From an uncultured Chitinophaga sp. (GTDB lineage Bacteria; Bacteroidota; Bacteroidia; Chitinophagales; Chitinophagaceae): 64,000 nucleotides of DNA. Location of the stretch: positions 124,001 through 188,000 of the forward strand of contig NZ_CAMLHC010000004.1 in NCBI RefSeq assembly GCF_946479755.1, given 5' to 3'. The notes under the pieces were generated by a model. That model did no database searches and was not told the origin of the DNA. It worked only from the letters and a program-made list of their open reading frames with translations. Position numbers and translations under genes: made by a program. Of the stretch, positions 42,859 to 53,042 are shown piece after piece. Position 1 is the first letter of the stretch, and every line of letters starts with the position of its first letter.

Positions 42859-43668
42859 ATGATGACTGTAGAAAATCACGGAAGTTACGCCGATGTCAAC
42901 GGATTGAAAATGTACTACGAAGTACATGGTGAAGGCAGGCCGTTGCTGTTATTGCCCGGCGCTGTCTCAGGCGTTAATACTGCTTTCGGCTGCTTAATCC
43001 CGCTGCTGGCGGCAGACAGACAGGTAATAGCTGTAGAGTTTCAGGGGTACGGGCATACGGCCGATATCCCCGAACGTCCGCTTTCTTACGAACAACTTGC
43101 TGACGATGTGATGGCACTGTTACGTGTACTGCACATTACAGAGGCGGATTTTTTCGGGTACAGCACCGGCGCCGGCGTAGCCTTGCAGATAGCTATGCGC
43201 CAGCCTGCGCTGGTAGGTAAACTCATCCTGGCTTCCGGCACATTCAACAGCAGCGGCCGCCATCCGGCACTCGCCGGACTGGAATTCCTGCTCACCGCCG
43301 AAGGCATGAAAGGCACCCCCTATGAAGCGGAATATCTCCGCACCGCCCCGCGGCCGGAAGACTGGCCCAGGCACCTGGAAAAAGTAACGGCTTTCAACAA
43401 AAAAATGCAGGCATGGCCTGCTGAAGACATCCGGAAAATACAAGCGCCCGCATTAATTATTGCCGGCGATGCAGACATCGTTCAACCGGAACATGCCGTG
43501 GAATTATTCAGGCTGCTGGGCGGCGGCAGTCTCGGTGAACTGTCGATGCCGGCATCTCAACTGGCGATCTTACCCGGCACCATGCATACCGCACTGACAA
43601 CGAAGACAGCGTTACTCATGGATATAATTCCTGGTTTCCTGGGAGGTGGGACTGCTAAAAACGTATAA
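42859..43668 (+). CDS. Alpha/beta hydrolase
   Basis: ATG 42859 (269 residues; a second ATG directly follows) is preferred to 42808. The protein shows YYEVHGEGRPLLLLPGAVSG, a nucleophile elbow GYSTGAGVAL (Ser), an Asp in IIAGDADIVQPEHA and a final His in LPGTMHTAL. It is a standard serine hydrolase (esterase/peptidase-like) of unknown substrate. The neighbouring Crp-like gene may regulate it. Confidence 0.9.
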   Translation: MMTVENHGSYADVNGLKMYYEVHGEGRPLLLLPGAVSGVNTAFGCLIPLLAADRQVIAVEFQGYGHTADIPERPLSYEQLADDVMALLRVLHITEADFFGYSTGAGVALQIAMRQPALVGKLILASGTFNSSGRHPALAGLEFLLTAEGMKGTPYEAEYLRTAPRPEDWPRHLEKVTAFNKKMQAWPAEDIRKIQAPALIIAGDADIVQPEHAVELFRLLGGGSLGELSMPASQLAILPGTMHTALTTKTALLMDIIPGFLGGGTAKNV

Positions 43669-43817
43669 CAGTGTAGTTGTGATTGCGCAATTTGTCCTTC
43701 CGATACCACTCATTACCGCTGATACTAAACTGAATCTCAAGCGTTAATAAAAGTTTGATACTGCCCGGGTGCTGTGCTGCTGAAGTGTACAGCGGTAACC
43801 GGGCATATCAATAAGAA

Positions 43818-44735
43818 ATGGAGATGGCCTGGATATTGGAGCGTGTTAAGCGAAAAATTGATTTTATGCTTACAATAGCCGAAAACGACGTGGTAAAACA
43901 AAGTGCTGCCACCTGGGACCTGTCGGGTACGTATGATTTTCGTGGTCAGCAAATTCGTTATGGAAAAACCGGCAAAGGCAGCCCCCTGGTCTTCCTGCAT
44001 GGAACACCTTTTTCTTCTGTAGTATGGCGCAGAATTGCACCGTACCTTTCTACAGAAAGAGAAGTGTTCTATTTCGATCTGTTGGGATATGGTAAGTCGG
44101 CAATGAATGAAGGCGACGTGTCGCTGGGAATCCAAAACGAGCTCTTTGTTGCGCTGATGGACCACTGGAATATAGATCAGCCGGATGTTGTTGCACATGA
44201 TTTTGGCGGAACGACCGCTTTACGTGCTCATATACTTAACGGACGGGACTACCGTTCACTCACACTGATAGACCCGGTGGCTATTGGTCCATCAGGTTCG
44301 CCTTTCGTTCAACAGGCCAGGCCCCACGAAAAAGTTTTTGCCGGCCTCCCTGCCTATATTCATCAGGCTATACTGCGAGCTTACATTGCCGGCGCCGTAC
44401 ACCGGTCCCTGTCTGAGGATGAAATGATGCTGTACATGGAGCCGTGGCTGGGGAATACAGGGCAAGCTGCTTTTTATCGTCAGATTGCGCAGATGAGTGA
44501 CCGTTTTACAGATGAAATTGAAAGTCGTTTTAATGAGGTCCGCTGTCCGGTTAACATACTCTGGGGAGAGAAAGATCAATGGATTCCATTAGAACGCGGA
44601 CGCCTGCTGGCGGAACGTATACCGGGGGCATCGTTACAGATTGTACCTGGCGCATCCCACCTGGTACAGGAAGATGCTCCCGAAGCCATTGTGTCATCGG
44701 TACTTCATTTTTTAAAAAGAGAGGTGCCCTCATAA
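43818..44735 (+). CDS. Haloalkane dehalogenase/epoxide hydrolase-like alpha/beta hydrolase
   Basis: This 305-residue protein could also start at ATG 43866 (289 residues). It has SPLVFLHGTPFSSVVWRRIAPYL (oxyanion HG), an AHDFGGT elbow with Asp128 as nucleophile instead of Ser, a large cap (about 155-230) and GEKDQWIPLERG with the final His in GASHLVQED. The Asp nucleophile is the hallmark of haloalkane/fluoroacetate dehalogenases and epoxide hydrolases. The exact substrate cannot be told from sequence. The second halide-binding Trp is not obvious. Confidence 0.88.
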   Translation: MEMAWILERVKRKIDFMLTIAENDVVKQSAATWDLSGTYDFRGQQIRYGKTGKGSPLVFLHGTPFSSVVWRRIAPYLSTEREVFYFDLLGYGKSAMNEGDVSLGIQNELFVALMDHWNIDQPDVVAHDFGGTTALRAHILNGRDYRSLTLIDPVAIGPSGSPFVQQARPHEKVFAGLPAYIHQAILRAYIAGAVHRSLSEDEMMLYMEPWLGNTGQAAFYRQIAQMSDRFTDEIESRFNEVRCPVNILWGEKDQWIPLERGRLLAERIPGASLQIVPGASHLVQEDAPEAIVSSVLHFLKREVPS

Positions 44736-44817
44736 CCGGGAACGCTTAACAATAATTTAAACCCCTGCTTCCCTTACATTCTCTATTTTGCACTCTGCCA
44801 TTAACACCCGCCCGGAG

Positions 44818-45399
44818 ATGCAATATTCAGCATGTAATACCAATGAACTGCTGCACCAGGTACACTTAGGAAATGCCGATGCATTCAATGAGCTGTATAA
44901 CCGGTTCTGGGAACCTTTCTATGTGTTTGTTTTTAAAAGACTGAAAGACAGGGACGACGCGAAAGATGTGGTGCAAAATGTTTTTATCAATCTCTGGTTT
45001 AAACAAACCGCCATCACTGTCAGTGAAAACGCAGACGGCTACCTGTTTACCATGGTGCGCAATGAAATGTTACGGAGTATCTCAAACGCCATCCGCGACC
45101 AGCAGCGACAGGAAGATATGGAAGCCCTGCTGACGCCCGCACTCGAACAATTACTGGACCCCTTACAAAAAGAACAACTGCTTATTCAGATAGATGAACA
45201 GGTAAACCTGCTACCCGCCCGTATGCAGCAGGTTTACCGGCTAAGCCATGAAGAAAATATGGGTATACGCGAAATCGCCGCACGGCTGGACCTCTCTGAA
45301 CAAACCGTTCGTAACCATCTGAATGCCGCCATGAAAAAGCTGCGCATCAGCCTCAAAGAAGCTTTCTTACTCACCCTGGTAGTGCATAATTTCCTTTAA
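44818..45399 (+). CDS. ECF RNA polymerase sigma factor
   Basis: ATG 44818 (193 residues) is preferred to a TTG at 44788. Region 2 (FNELYNRFWEPFYVFVFKRLKDRDDAKDVVQNVFINLWFK, in pieces about 24-63) and region 4 (NLLPARMQQVYRLSHEENMGIREIAARLDLSEQTVRNHLNAAMKKL) are complete. It is the FecI-like group and heads the long locus with FecR at 45484 and a TonB receptor at 46557. It should turn that locus on when the receptor is occupied. Confidence 0.92.
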   Translation: MQYSACNTNELLHQVHLGNADAFNELYNRFWEPFYVFVFKRLKDRDDAKDVVQNVFINLWFKQTAITVSENADGYLFTMVRNEMLRSISNAIRDQQRQEDMEALLTPALEQLLDPLQKEQLLIQIDEQVNLLPARMQQVYRLSHEENMGIREIAARLDLSEQTVRNHLNAAMKKLRISLKEAFLLTLVVHNFL

Positions 45400-45483
45400 A
45401 CGAAGGCGTAACAATTTCGTAACACATACCGACTGGTTAAAACCGGTTATTGCCCGCTCATATCTGTAAGAAAGAAAGGCATA

Positions 45484-46434
45484 ATGAGCATACAGCAATT
45501 TAAAGATATCATAGACCGCCTTTTGGAAGGTACCGCCAGCGAAGAAGAAACATTGGTCATCCAGCGCTGGCTGCAGCAGACCGATGACACGGAAGTAGTG
45601 CTGTCCGGTGAGGAACGCGCCTCACTGATGCGCGAAATGCGGGCGCAGATAGCAGCCGGCACCGGCATACCCATGCCGCAGACAAAAGTAATTCAACCTA
45701 TATGGTGGCGCTACGCTGCCGCCGTAGCCGCTGTAGTGACCGCCACATCACTCTTCTTTTTTACGACAAGGCAACGGCAAAAAACAACACTGGCCGCCGC
45801 CGTCAGGTATTTCAAAGCGCCACCTGGCCAACTGAAAAAAGTGTTGCTGACAGATAGTTCCACCGTTTACCTGTTCCCCGGTGCTGCCCTGCATGTACCG
45901 GAAAACTACGGCAGCAGCGATCGTCTGCTGCAACTTGAAGGACGCGCCTTCTTTGATGTAAAGCCCGATCCCGGAAAAGTTTTCAGCGTACGGACAGGCC
46001 GCCTGCTGACGACCGTATTGGGTACCTCCTTCGAAGTAAAGGCGGCGGACCGCGACGCCCGTACCACTATTACTGTTCAGACAGGAAAGGTTCACGTACA
46101 ATATGGCTCCCGTCATCTGTCTGATGTGGAGAGAGGATTACAACTGGTGTACGACTCCAGCCGGGCAGATTATACGCTGGCAAAAGTAACGGCCGACGAT
46201 ACCCTGGGCTGGATCAACGGCACCCTGTCCTTCCACCAGATGCCTTTGTCTGCCGTTTGCCTTACTGTGGAGGACTGGTTTAAAACGAAAATTGTTATCC
46301 GGAATAAAAAGTGGGAAAAGGAAAAAGTGACCGCCAACCTGAACGGGCAGTCACTGGACACCACCATGCAGATACTCTCCCAGACGTTGGGATTCAAATA
46401 TGAAAAAGTACAGGAACTGATCATTATCTATTAA
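45484..46434 (+). CDS. FecR family anti-sigma factor
   Basis: This 316-residue protein has an acidic N-terminal part (about 1-75), a membrane helix (WWRYAAAVAAVVTATSLFFF, about 76-95) and a periplasmic FecR domain (FKAPPGQLKKVLLTDSSTVYLFPGAALHVPE, then EGRAFFDVKPDPGKVFSV). The C-terminal DUF4974-type part (LSFHQMPLSAVCLTVEDWF) is the likely partner of the STN domain of the receptor downstream. Starts 85 bp after the sigma gene. Confidence 0.93.
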   Translation: MSIQQFKDIIDRLLEGTASEEETLVIQRWLQQTDDTEVVLSGEERASLMREMRAQIAAGTGIPMPQTKVIQPIWWRYAAAVAAVVTATSLFFFTTRQRQKTTLAAAVRYFKAPPGQLKKVLLTDSSTVYLFPGAALHVPENYGSSDRLLQLEGRAFFDVKPDPGKVFSVRTGRLLTTVLGTSFEVKAADRDARTTITVQTGKVHVQYGSRHLSDVERGLQLVYDSSRADYTLAKVTADDTLGWINGTLSFHQMPLSAVCLTVEDWFKTKIVIRNKKWEKEKVTANLNGQSLDTTMQILSQTLGFKYEKVQELIIIY

Positions 46435-46556
46435 AAAACATATTGTCATCTGTTGGATACAGCGGCTGTTAACATATAACGGCGGTTGATGGCTGTGCTA
46501 TGCCTTTGAAATAAGCGCCGGAAAAACAACCGGTAACGTTCTATAAACCTTTTATT

Positions 46557-49500
46557 ATGACACAACGGCTACTCCGTAGGATTAAGTCACTATTATCACC
46601 TGTTTTCCCGGTACTGTATGGTTGCCTGTGGATATTACTGCTGTTGCGGCATACGACTGCACAAGGGCAGGCAACAACGCTGACGCTCAGCAGCAACGAT
46701 CTTTCAGCACGCTCGCTGATCAGCCAGATAGAACAGCAGGGCCGGCTGAGGGTTACCTATGGCACCGCCGCCGCCGGTAAGCTGGAAAGCATGGTACACC
46801 TGCCGTCCCGCACCGTTTCCCTGCAGGAGGCGCTCAATGCTCTGAAAGCATCTACCGGTCTCGACTATACGTTGAATGGAAATTTTGTGATCCTCAGCGA
46901 CGCAGGCAAAAAAGTCGTTATTTCCGGCAGGGTCAACGATGCCCGAAGCGGTACCGCCCTGCCCGGCGTTACCATTAAAATAAAAGGAACCGCCACCGGC
47001 GTACTGACCAACGCGGCCGGCGTATTTTCCATCCAGGCGCCCTCTGAAAATGTAACGCTGGCAGTGAGTTATATCGGTTACCAGCCCACGGAAATAAAGG
47101 CGGCGAAAGGTGCTGCCGTATTACAGATATTATTGAAGGAGAGCCTCACACAACTGGGAGAAGTACAGGTGTCTGCCAGCAGAAAACTGAATACAGAAGC
47201 GGCTATCCTGAATGAACGGAAAAATGCAGGCATAGTGCAGGATGCCATCTCTGCAGCGCAGATTACCAAAAGCGCCAGCATTACCACTTCGCAGGCACTG
47301 CAGCGGGTGACCGGCGTAACAGTTTCAGATGATAAATATGTGGCGGTAAGAGGTCTTGGCGACCGCAGCGTGATTGCGCAACTGAACGGCGCCCGTTTGT
47401 CGTCGGCCGACCCGGACCGCAGCGTGGTGCCGCTGGACCTGGTACCGGCAGGACTGCTGGACAATATCACCGTATATAAAACCCTCTCCCCCGACAGGCC
47501 GGCAGACGCTTCTTCCGGTATTGTGGAGCTGAAAACAAAATCCATCCCGGATTCCCTGACGCTGGAGTTTACCGCGCAGACAGGATTTAACACCGCCATC
47601 GGTATCAACGGCAAGTACAACGGTTTTTATAATGACAAGTTGGGCTTCTGGGGGCAGCACGTGAAAAAACATGACCTGCCGCAGGACTTCCTCGACCTGA
47701 AAAAACAATACCCAAACGGACTGGTACAGATACAGGAGATGTTCATCCGCAGCCGGTACGATCCTGCCGTGGCTGCCGAGGCATACCGCGTCAGCGATAT
47801 CATGCAACGCTTCGAGCCGGTGCTGGTGACTTCCTACCGGCAGGCGAGCCCCAACCAGGTGTACACGGCGTCCCTGGGAAACACTTTCCGTTTACGTAAC
47901 GGCCATCAGCTGGGAGTGGTGCTGAATGCCAACTACTACCAGCGCACGGAAGATATTTATCAGGCTACCCGTAACAACTACAGCCTGTTTCAGGGGGTGG
48001 TGACCGGTAATAAAAACATTTTTAACCAGTTGACCATCCCTGGTTTTATTACGCCGGCTTATCCGCGCCTGACGAAGTACCTGGGCTATACGGAAAATAC
48101 CGGTAAGAAAACCCTTAACTATGGCGCGCTGGCCGGTATTACTTACCGCTTCAACGCCCGGAATATTGTACAGTTCCAGTACGTGGGCAGCCGCGGCGCG
48201 GAAGCCGTTGCCAGCAACCTGACCGGCGCGTGGCAAAATACAGGTCTCGTTTTCCCGGTTTACAATGTGATCAACCAGCTCAGACAATCTTACCGCACTT
48301 TTGATACCTGGAACCTGCAGGGCGATCATAAGTTGCTGAACCGCGACTGGTCGCCACGGATCAGCTACAACTTAAGCTCCTCCGTCAGCTCACAGAACGA
48401 CCCCGACTTCCGTTCGACGAACCTGGCCAATCTCCGTACCATACGCTTCCAGGACCCCGATGGCGTAGGCATCGGTAAAGACGCCTACAGTTTCGTAACG
48501 GGGCTGGTGCATGGCGTGGGCGACGACTATGCCAGTATTATGGTGGCTGATCCCAACGGGCGCCAGTTCAGAAAACTGAATGAAACCAACTATAACGGGA
48601 AAGTGGATATCACCCTGCCTTTTAAAGTAAAAGGATTAACGCAGCAACTGAAGTTCGGCGCCAATTACCTGAAGCGGGACAGAGATTTCAATACCCATAT
48701 ACTGGGATTGCCCGGCACCAGTCTCGGCGGCGGTAACAGTGACCTGATCAACAAAGTAAACGGTAATCTCAACGAACTGATTTCCTCCCGGTACGTAGGC
48801 TTACAGGCGCCGGGAACATTCAACGAAGAAGGACAGCCCAGGGTGGGAGGGTTTCTTTACCAGATACGGAAGTCGCCCAACAACTACACCGGTACCTATG
48901 AAACAAGGGCTTTCTATGGCATGGTAGACGTTAACCTGACGGGCTTTCTGCGGTTTACAGGAGGTGTACGTTTCGAATCCACAGATATCAATACCCATGT
49001 GGATACCAGCCAGATCTTTGTGCCGGCGAATATTTCCGTCACTACGGGCGTCAACAACAGCAGTCTGCGCTATAGCACGCTGAAGCCCGACAACCGCTAC
49101 ATGAGCAACTATAAGCCTTTTTATTCCTTCAACCTTATCTACACCTGGCGCAGGGACATGAATGTGAGAGTGGCATACAGCACCTCGCTGGCCAGACCGG
49201 AGATCCGTGAGCTGATCAGCATCTATGAATATGATCCTTTTCAGTTTGCGGTAGTAGGCGGTAACCCGGGGCTGGTGAACCAGCACACGCGGAACCTGGA
49301 TTTCCGCTGGGAGTGGTTTCCTGTGCCGGGAGAAGTGCTGGCTGTTTCCGCGTTCAATAAAACGATTGAAAAGCAGCTGCAGCGGGTGTTTATCTACCGC
49401 TCACAGGGAACAATGTCCACCGCGCCGGAGTTTCCGCTCATCGTTTTTCAGAATGATCCCAATAACGGTCACGTATATGGCGTAGAACTGGAGATAAGGC

Positions 49501-50000
49501 ATCACCTCGGCCGTTACTGGCGTCCGCTGCGCGATGTGTTTCTGGGCGCAAACGGCCTCCTGGCTGCCAGCACCATCAACAAGAACCCGGAACGGCTGGA
49601 GGCTGCCCGTACCAATGACAGAAGATCACCGGCCACCAGCCCGGTATTTGAACAGGCGCCTTATTCCGTGAACGCCTATCTCGATTACGACAACCAGCGG
49701 AACGGGATCAATATCACCACCAGCTTTAACATAGTGGGAGCGAGGTTGATCCAGGTACAAATGGATGGTACGCCCGATCTCTACGACCGGCCGGTACCTG
49801 TATTGGACCTGGTTTTTAGCAAGCGCCTTGGTAAAAGATTCCTCGTAAGAGGGTTCGCTAAAAATATACTTGATCCCGCTTACCGGCAGGTATATACGAA
49901 TCCCGGCAACAACGGTAAGTATCATGGCAATACCTACATCTACCGCGAGTATAAAAAAGGGACTGAAGTTTCGCTGGGCTTAACCTATAAATTATTCTGA
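46557..50000 (+). CDS. TonB-dependent receptor with STN signalling domain
   Basis: This 1147-residue protein has a signal region (about 1-38), an STN domain (TTLTLSSNDLSARSLISQIEQQGRLRVTYG, about 39-110), a carboxypeptidase regulatory-like domain (VVISGRVNDARSGTALPGVTI, about 118-195), a plug (about 200-330, VAVRGLGDRSVIAQLNGARLSS) and a barrel ending VSLGLTYKLF. It differs from SusC proteins: no SusD follows and the plug motif RGLGDRS is of a non-Sus type. STN plus the sigma/FecR pair upstream form a surface-signalling cascade. The ligand is unknown. The next gene starts 6 bp after it. Confidence 0.93.
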   Translation: MTQRLLRRIKSLLSPVFPVLYGCLWILLLLRHTTAQGQATTLTLSSNDLSARSLISQIEQQGRLRVTYGTAAAGKLESMVHLPSRTVSLQEALNALKASTGLDYTLNGNFVILSDAGKKVVISGRVNDARSGTALPGVTIKIKGTATGVLTNAAGVFSIQAPSENVTLAVSYIGYQPTEIKAAKGAAVLQILLKESLTQLGEVQVSASRKLNTEAAILNERKNAGIVQDAISAAQITKSASITTSQALQRVTGVTVSDDKYVAVRGLGDRSVIAQLNGARLSSADPDRSVVPLDLVPAGLLDNITVYKTLSPDRPADASSGIVELKTKSIPDSLTLEFTAQTGFNTAIGINGKYNGFYNDKLGFWGQHVKKHDLPQDFLDLKKQYPNGLVQIQEMFIRSRYDPAVAAEAYRVSDIMQRFEPVLVTSYRQASPNQVYTASLGNTFRLRNGHQLGVVLNANYYQRTEDIYQATRNNYSLFQGVVTGNKNIFNQLTIPGFITPAYPRLTKYLGYTENTGKKTLNYGALAGITYRFNARNIVQFQYVGSRGAEAVASNLTGAWQNTGLVFPVYNVINQLRQSYRTFDTWNLQGDHKLLNRDWSPRISYNLSSSVSSQNDPDFRSTNLANLRTIRFQDPDGVGIGKDAYSFVTGLVHGVGDDYASIMVADPNGRQFRKLNETNYNGKVDITLPFKVKGLTQQLKFGANYLKRDRDFNTHILGLPGTSLGGGNSDLINKVNGNLNELISSRYVGLQAPGTFNEEGQPRVGGFLYQIRKSPNNYTGTYETRAFYGMVDVNLTGFLRFTGGVRFESTDINTHVDTSQIFVPANISVTTGVNNSSLRYSTLKPDNRYMSNYKPFYSFNLIYTWRRDMNVRVAYSTSLARPEIRELISIYEYDPFQFAVVGGNPGLVNQHTRNLDFRWEWFPVPGEVLAVSAFNKTIEKQLQRVFIYRSQGTMSTAPEFPLIVFQNDPNNGHVYGVELEIRHHLGRYWRPLRDVFLGANGLLAASTINKNPERLEAARTNDRRSPATSPVFEQAPYSVNAYLDYDNQRNGINITTSFNIVGARLIQVQMDGTPDLYDRPVPVLDLVFSKRLGKRFLVRGFAKNILDPAYRQVYTNPGNNGKYHGNTYIYREYKKGTEVSLGLTYKLF

Positions 50001-50005
50001 GGACT

Positions 50006-51802
50006 ATGCAATCCGTGATAAAACAACTAACAAACCTGCTGCTGTTTGCCGCTGTAATATGGCTGGCCGCCGGTTGTATGAAGGAAAAAAAAGACAGTGC
50101 CATTAATCCGCTGGACCTTTCGGTCAAATCCTCTTCCTCGCTGCGGTTTTTCAACTTCCTGGGATATGATGCAGATGTCATTATCAACAACATATCGCTT
50201 ACCTCTTTTGCCGCTGATGGTGCTGGTGGTACGGCCATCGGTCTGGCCCTGTTCCCTTCCGGCAAATGGACTTCCGGCGACAACGGCAGCCCGTTTACAG
50301 TGCCTAACAGCCTGGTGAACAAAGACGGTACCGTGCGTGTCACCATTTATTTCCAGGCGAAAATCGTGGCCGACACCGTACTGGTAAACGATGTGCTGAA
50401 ACCGGTAGACTACTATGTTGCAGCCGACGGTAGCTTCAAAGCCATTTCCCGGCAAACGACCGCGCCTGCAGGCCCGGAGAATTTTAAGATACGCATCATC
50501 CACCTCGGACAGGACAACGACCCGTTGCTGCTGGACGGTCCGCTGACGTTGTCCTATGCGGATGGTACGCCCGTAAGTCCTCAACTGAGCGGCGTTCGCA
50601 TAAATACGGCTTCCGACTATGTTGAACTGCCTTACGGCGCCTACCAGTTTAAACTTTTTGCAGGCAGCGGCGCAGGTATCAACACTGCTAAACAATTGGC
50701 CGAGTTACCGATGTCGCCATTGGTGGATGGCTGTAACCCCTCCGTGTTGCAGCCACAGCAGGGGATTTTTCCAAGGGTGCGTACTTTCAGTCCCGGTGGT
50801 ATCTACAGCCTCGTGGTGACCGCTAATAATTTTTCTTTCTGGAACTGCGATCTGACGATCAGGACGAACATGTATGTAAATGCCTACCGGATTGTTACAG
50901 AATATGATCCCGGCGTGAATTACGCGTTTGCCCGTATGCAGGCCGTGAATGCCCTGCCTGGGAAGAAAGTGCGGGTTACTGTTGACGGCAGCACATTGGG
51001 AAATCCGCTGGACTATGCCGGTAACGAAGCTGCTGCTGCCGCTATACAGTCTCCCTATAAAGTATTTATACAGGGAAACCACCAGGTACAGGCGCTGGAC
51101 GAAAACGGCAGCGTTCTGGCGGAAGCGGCTGTCAGGCTGTTCCCGTATGACAACTATACCATATGGGTACACGAAAAGCCGGACGGTAAACCAGGGTTGC
51201 TCTTTTCTTCCAATGATATGACCAGCACACTGTATGCTTCCTCCTGGCAGAGTGGGACCGGTATCGACGACGGTACGGACGGGACACCCCGGAGAATGCG
51301 TTATAACTATGCCTGGCAGTCGCGTTTCATCAATCTTTGTCCGAACCTGCCCTATGCAACTTTCACCAATGATGAAGCGCTCTTCCTGCCGGCGATGTCG
51401 CCGGACAATCCTTCAGACAGCATCCGGTACCTGTCTGCCTATGTTAATCAGGCCTCTGGGCAACTACCTGTCCGTAACGCCAGCCTTATCTATACCATAC
51501 CGCAGTACTCGCGGTTTGCGGCTACCCTGACGTTGACGCCGAGAAGTGAAATGAGCATAGCACCGCGGCAGATCAGAGTGTATGAATCCACTCCGGGAAC
51601 CATCGGACAGGTACCTGGCCGGTTGATTACCAGTATTGCCCCGTTATCAGCAGGCAGGGCTTTTATCGCCAATCCGGCACTGTATGCAGGCGGACAGGCG
51701 CCAGCCATGGAAACGGGCATTTACACTGTGGCGCTGGTGGGCCGTATGAATGGCCAGGGCGCCGCAAAAGCAAAATTGATCGCTGTCAGACACCACCAAT
51801 AA
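50006..51802 (+). CDS. DUF4397-type surface lipoprotein
   Basis: This 598-residue lipoprotein has a signal ending LAAGC (lipobox, Cys about 24) and tandem beta-rich DUF4397-like domains: SLRFFNFLGYDADVIINNI, IRIIHLGQDNDPLLLDGPLTLSY, and MQAVNALPGKKVRVTVDG, typical of proteins that begin a module with RFxN. It probably sits on the outer surface and binds ligand for the TonB receptor 6 bp upstream. The gene for another lipoprotein follows after 9 bp. Confidence 0.8.
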   Translation: MQSVIKQLTNLLLFAAVIWLAAGCMKEKKDSAINPLDLSVKSSSSLRFFNFLGYDADVIINNISLTSFAADGAGGTAIGLALFPSGKWTSGDNGSPFTVPNSLVNKDGTVRVTIYFQAKIVADTVLVNDVLKPVDYYVAADGSFKAISRQTTAPAGPENFKIRIIHLGQDNDPLLLDGPLTLSYADGTPVSPQLSGVRINTASDYVELPYGAYQFKLFAGSGAGINTAKQLAELPMSPLVDGCNPSVLQPQQGIFPRVRTFSPGGIYSLVVTANNFSFWNCDLTIRTNMYVNAYRIVTEYDPGVNYAFARMQAVNALPGKKVRVTVDGSTLGNPLDYAGNEAAAAAIQSPYKVFIQGNHQVQALDENGSVLAEAAVRLFPYDNYTIWVHEKPDGKPGLLFSSNDMTSTLYASSWQSGTGIDDGTDGTPRRMRYNYAWQSRFINLCPNLPYATFTNDEALFLPAMSPDNPSDSIRYLSAYVNQASGQLPVRNASLIYTIPQYSRFAATLTLTPRSEMSIAPRQIRVYESTPGTIGQVPGRLITSIAPLSAGRAFIANPALYAGGQAPAMETGIYTVALVGRMNGQGAAKAKLIAVRHHQ

Positions 51803-51811
51803 ACACATGAC

Positions 51812-53032
51812 ATGAAACCGGTTTATTTTTTACTGTATATCAACTTACTGATACTGGCCGCAGGCTGCAAGAAATATGAAGAGTCGCCGCTGGTCAGCAA
51901 CCCGGCTTATATCCGGGTATTTAACAACCTGCCATCCGGTACCGGCGCTATTCACAGCGGCCGCGTGGCGCCTTTCCTGACTTTTTTGATGGATCCCGTA
52001 ACGAATGCCTCCGGCATCCCGGTATCGGCGGAAGTAACAGGCGATTTCCTGGGGCCCCGGCAGCTTTTTAGTTTGTCTTATCCCATCAACTCCGCCAATA
52101 ACGGGATGTCTGGTACCGTCGGAGGCCCGGGTGGCGGAACATTGTACCCGGTGAATTATGAATATCCGGGTAATGAACATGTGCTGACGGCCCCCGCCAT
52201 CAACGGATTCGACCTGTCGGCATGGGCGCAGGCGCCTTCGGGGAAACACCGGATCATGTTTGTGACACGGCCGCAGAACAACACGCCTTTCCGACAGCTC
52301 TCGGAAGTTATCCGCAGCAATGTATTGCTGGACACCACCCTGGAATTCTTACCAGGGGAAGTATATACGCTGGAAGTTATATCGCGTGATCTGGATAACA
52401 GCCAATACGGCCTGTATGTACGGCGGGAACAATTTATTCACCAGGCCTTTGAGCCGGATAAAATGTATGTAGGGTTTGTGAACCTTTCCGGAAAAACACC
52501 CGTATCCGCAGACTATGGCTTTGGCTCGGTATATCCGGCAAGAGCCGGTGTATACTGTACCTATAAGGTAGCGATGAATCATTCACGGGACCAGATGGAA
52601 CCTTTGCCCGGCTATAACAACGCTTATTTTGCCACTATCGGGGGCAGAATGGATACCAACATCGTATACCAGTCGTTGCCACTATTGCCCAGAAAAGACT
52701 TCTTTGAGCAGGACACCCTGCGGCCCTATATGCCGGATGGGATGATTATGAATGGTTATGGAGGCACTGGTACGCTCCCTCAGTGTATTTTTTCATTCAT
52801 GGATATAGAGCGGCCCGGAAGACCAGGAATGATCACCTGCACCGCTAACCCCAGGACATTCAACAACTTTAACCCGGAAGCTACGTTCGCCAGGCTCTAT
52901 GCACCCAATCTGAACCTGATCGTCAACAGCAATAATGCCTATCACATTTATCCGGCACTGAATATCCTGGAGATCGTATACGACAGGGTATATCTTATGC
53001 AGATACAAAAAGGATTCAATGAAGTTCCATAA
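51812..53032 (+). CDS. Surface lipoprotein with DUF4397-like domain
   Basis: This 406-residue lipoprotein has a signal with LILAAGC (Cys near 19). The mature part starts AYIRVFNNLPSGTGAI, which resembles the opening of DUF4397 modules, and ends with a repeated beta-rich segment (NAYHIYPALNILEIVYDRVYLMQIQ). No catalytic motif is seen. It lies between the DUF4397 protein and the first FAS1 protein in the same operon, so I infer a structural or ligand-binding role. Confidence 0.7.
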   Translation: MKPVYFLLYINLLILAAGCKKYEESPLVSNPAYIRVFNNLPSGTGAIHSGRVAPFLTFLMDPVTNASGIPVSAEVTGDFLGPRQLFSLSYPINSANNGMSGTVGGPGGGTLYPVNYEYPGNEHVLTAPAINGFDLSAWAQAPSGKHRIMFVTRPQNNTPFRQLSEVIRSNVLLDTTLEFLPGEVYTLEVISRDLDNSQYGLYVRREQFIHQAFEPDKMYVGFVNLSGKTPVSADYGFGSVYPARAGVYCTYKVAMNHSRDQMEPLPGYNNAYFATIGGRMDTNIVYQSLPLLPRKDFFEQDTLRPYMPDGMIMNGYGGTGTLPQCIFSFMDIERPGRPGMITCTANPRTFNNFNPEATFARLYAPNLNLIVNSNNAYHIYPALNILEIVYDRVYLMQIQKGFNEVP

Positions 53033-53042
53033 TCAGATTACC

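Noticed and set aside
44788..44817. TTG start of the second ECF sigma gene
   Set aside because: ATG at 44818 gives a normal family length, and the extra ten residues have no counterpart in the other sigma factor.
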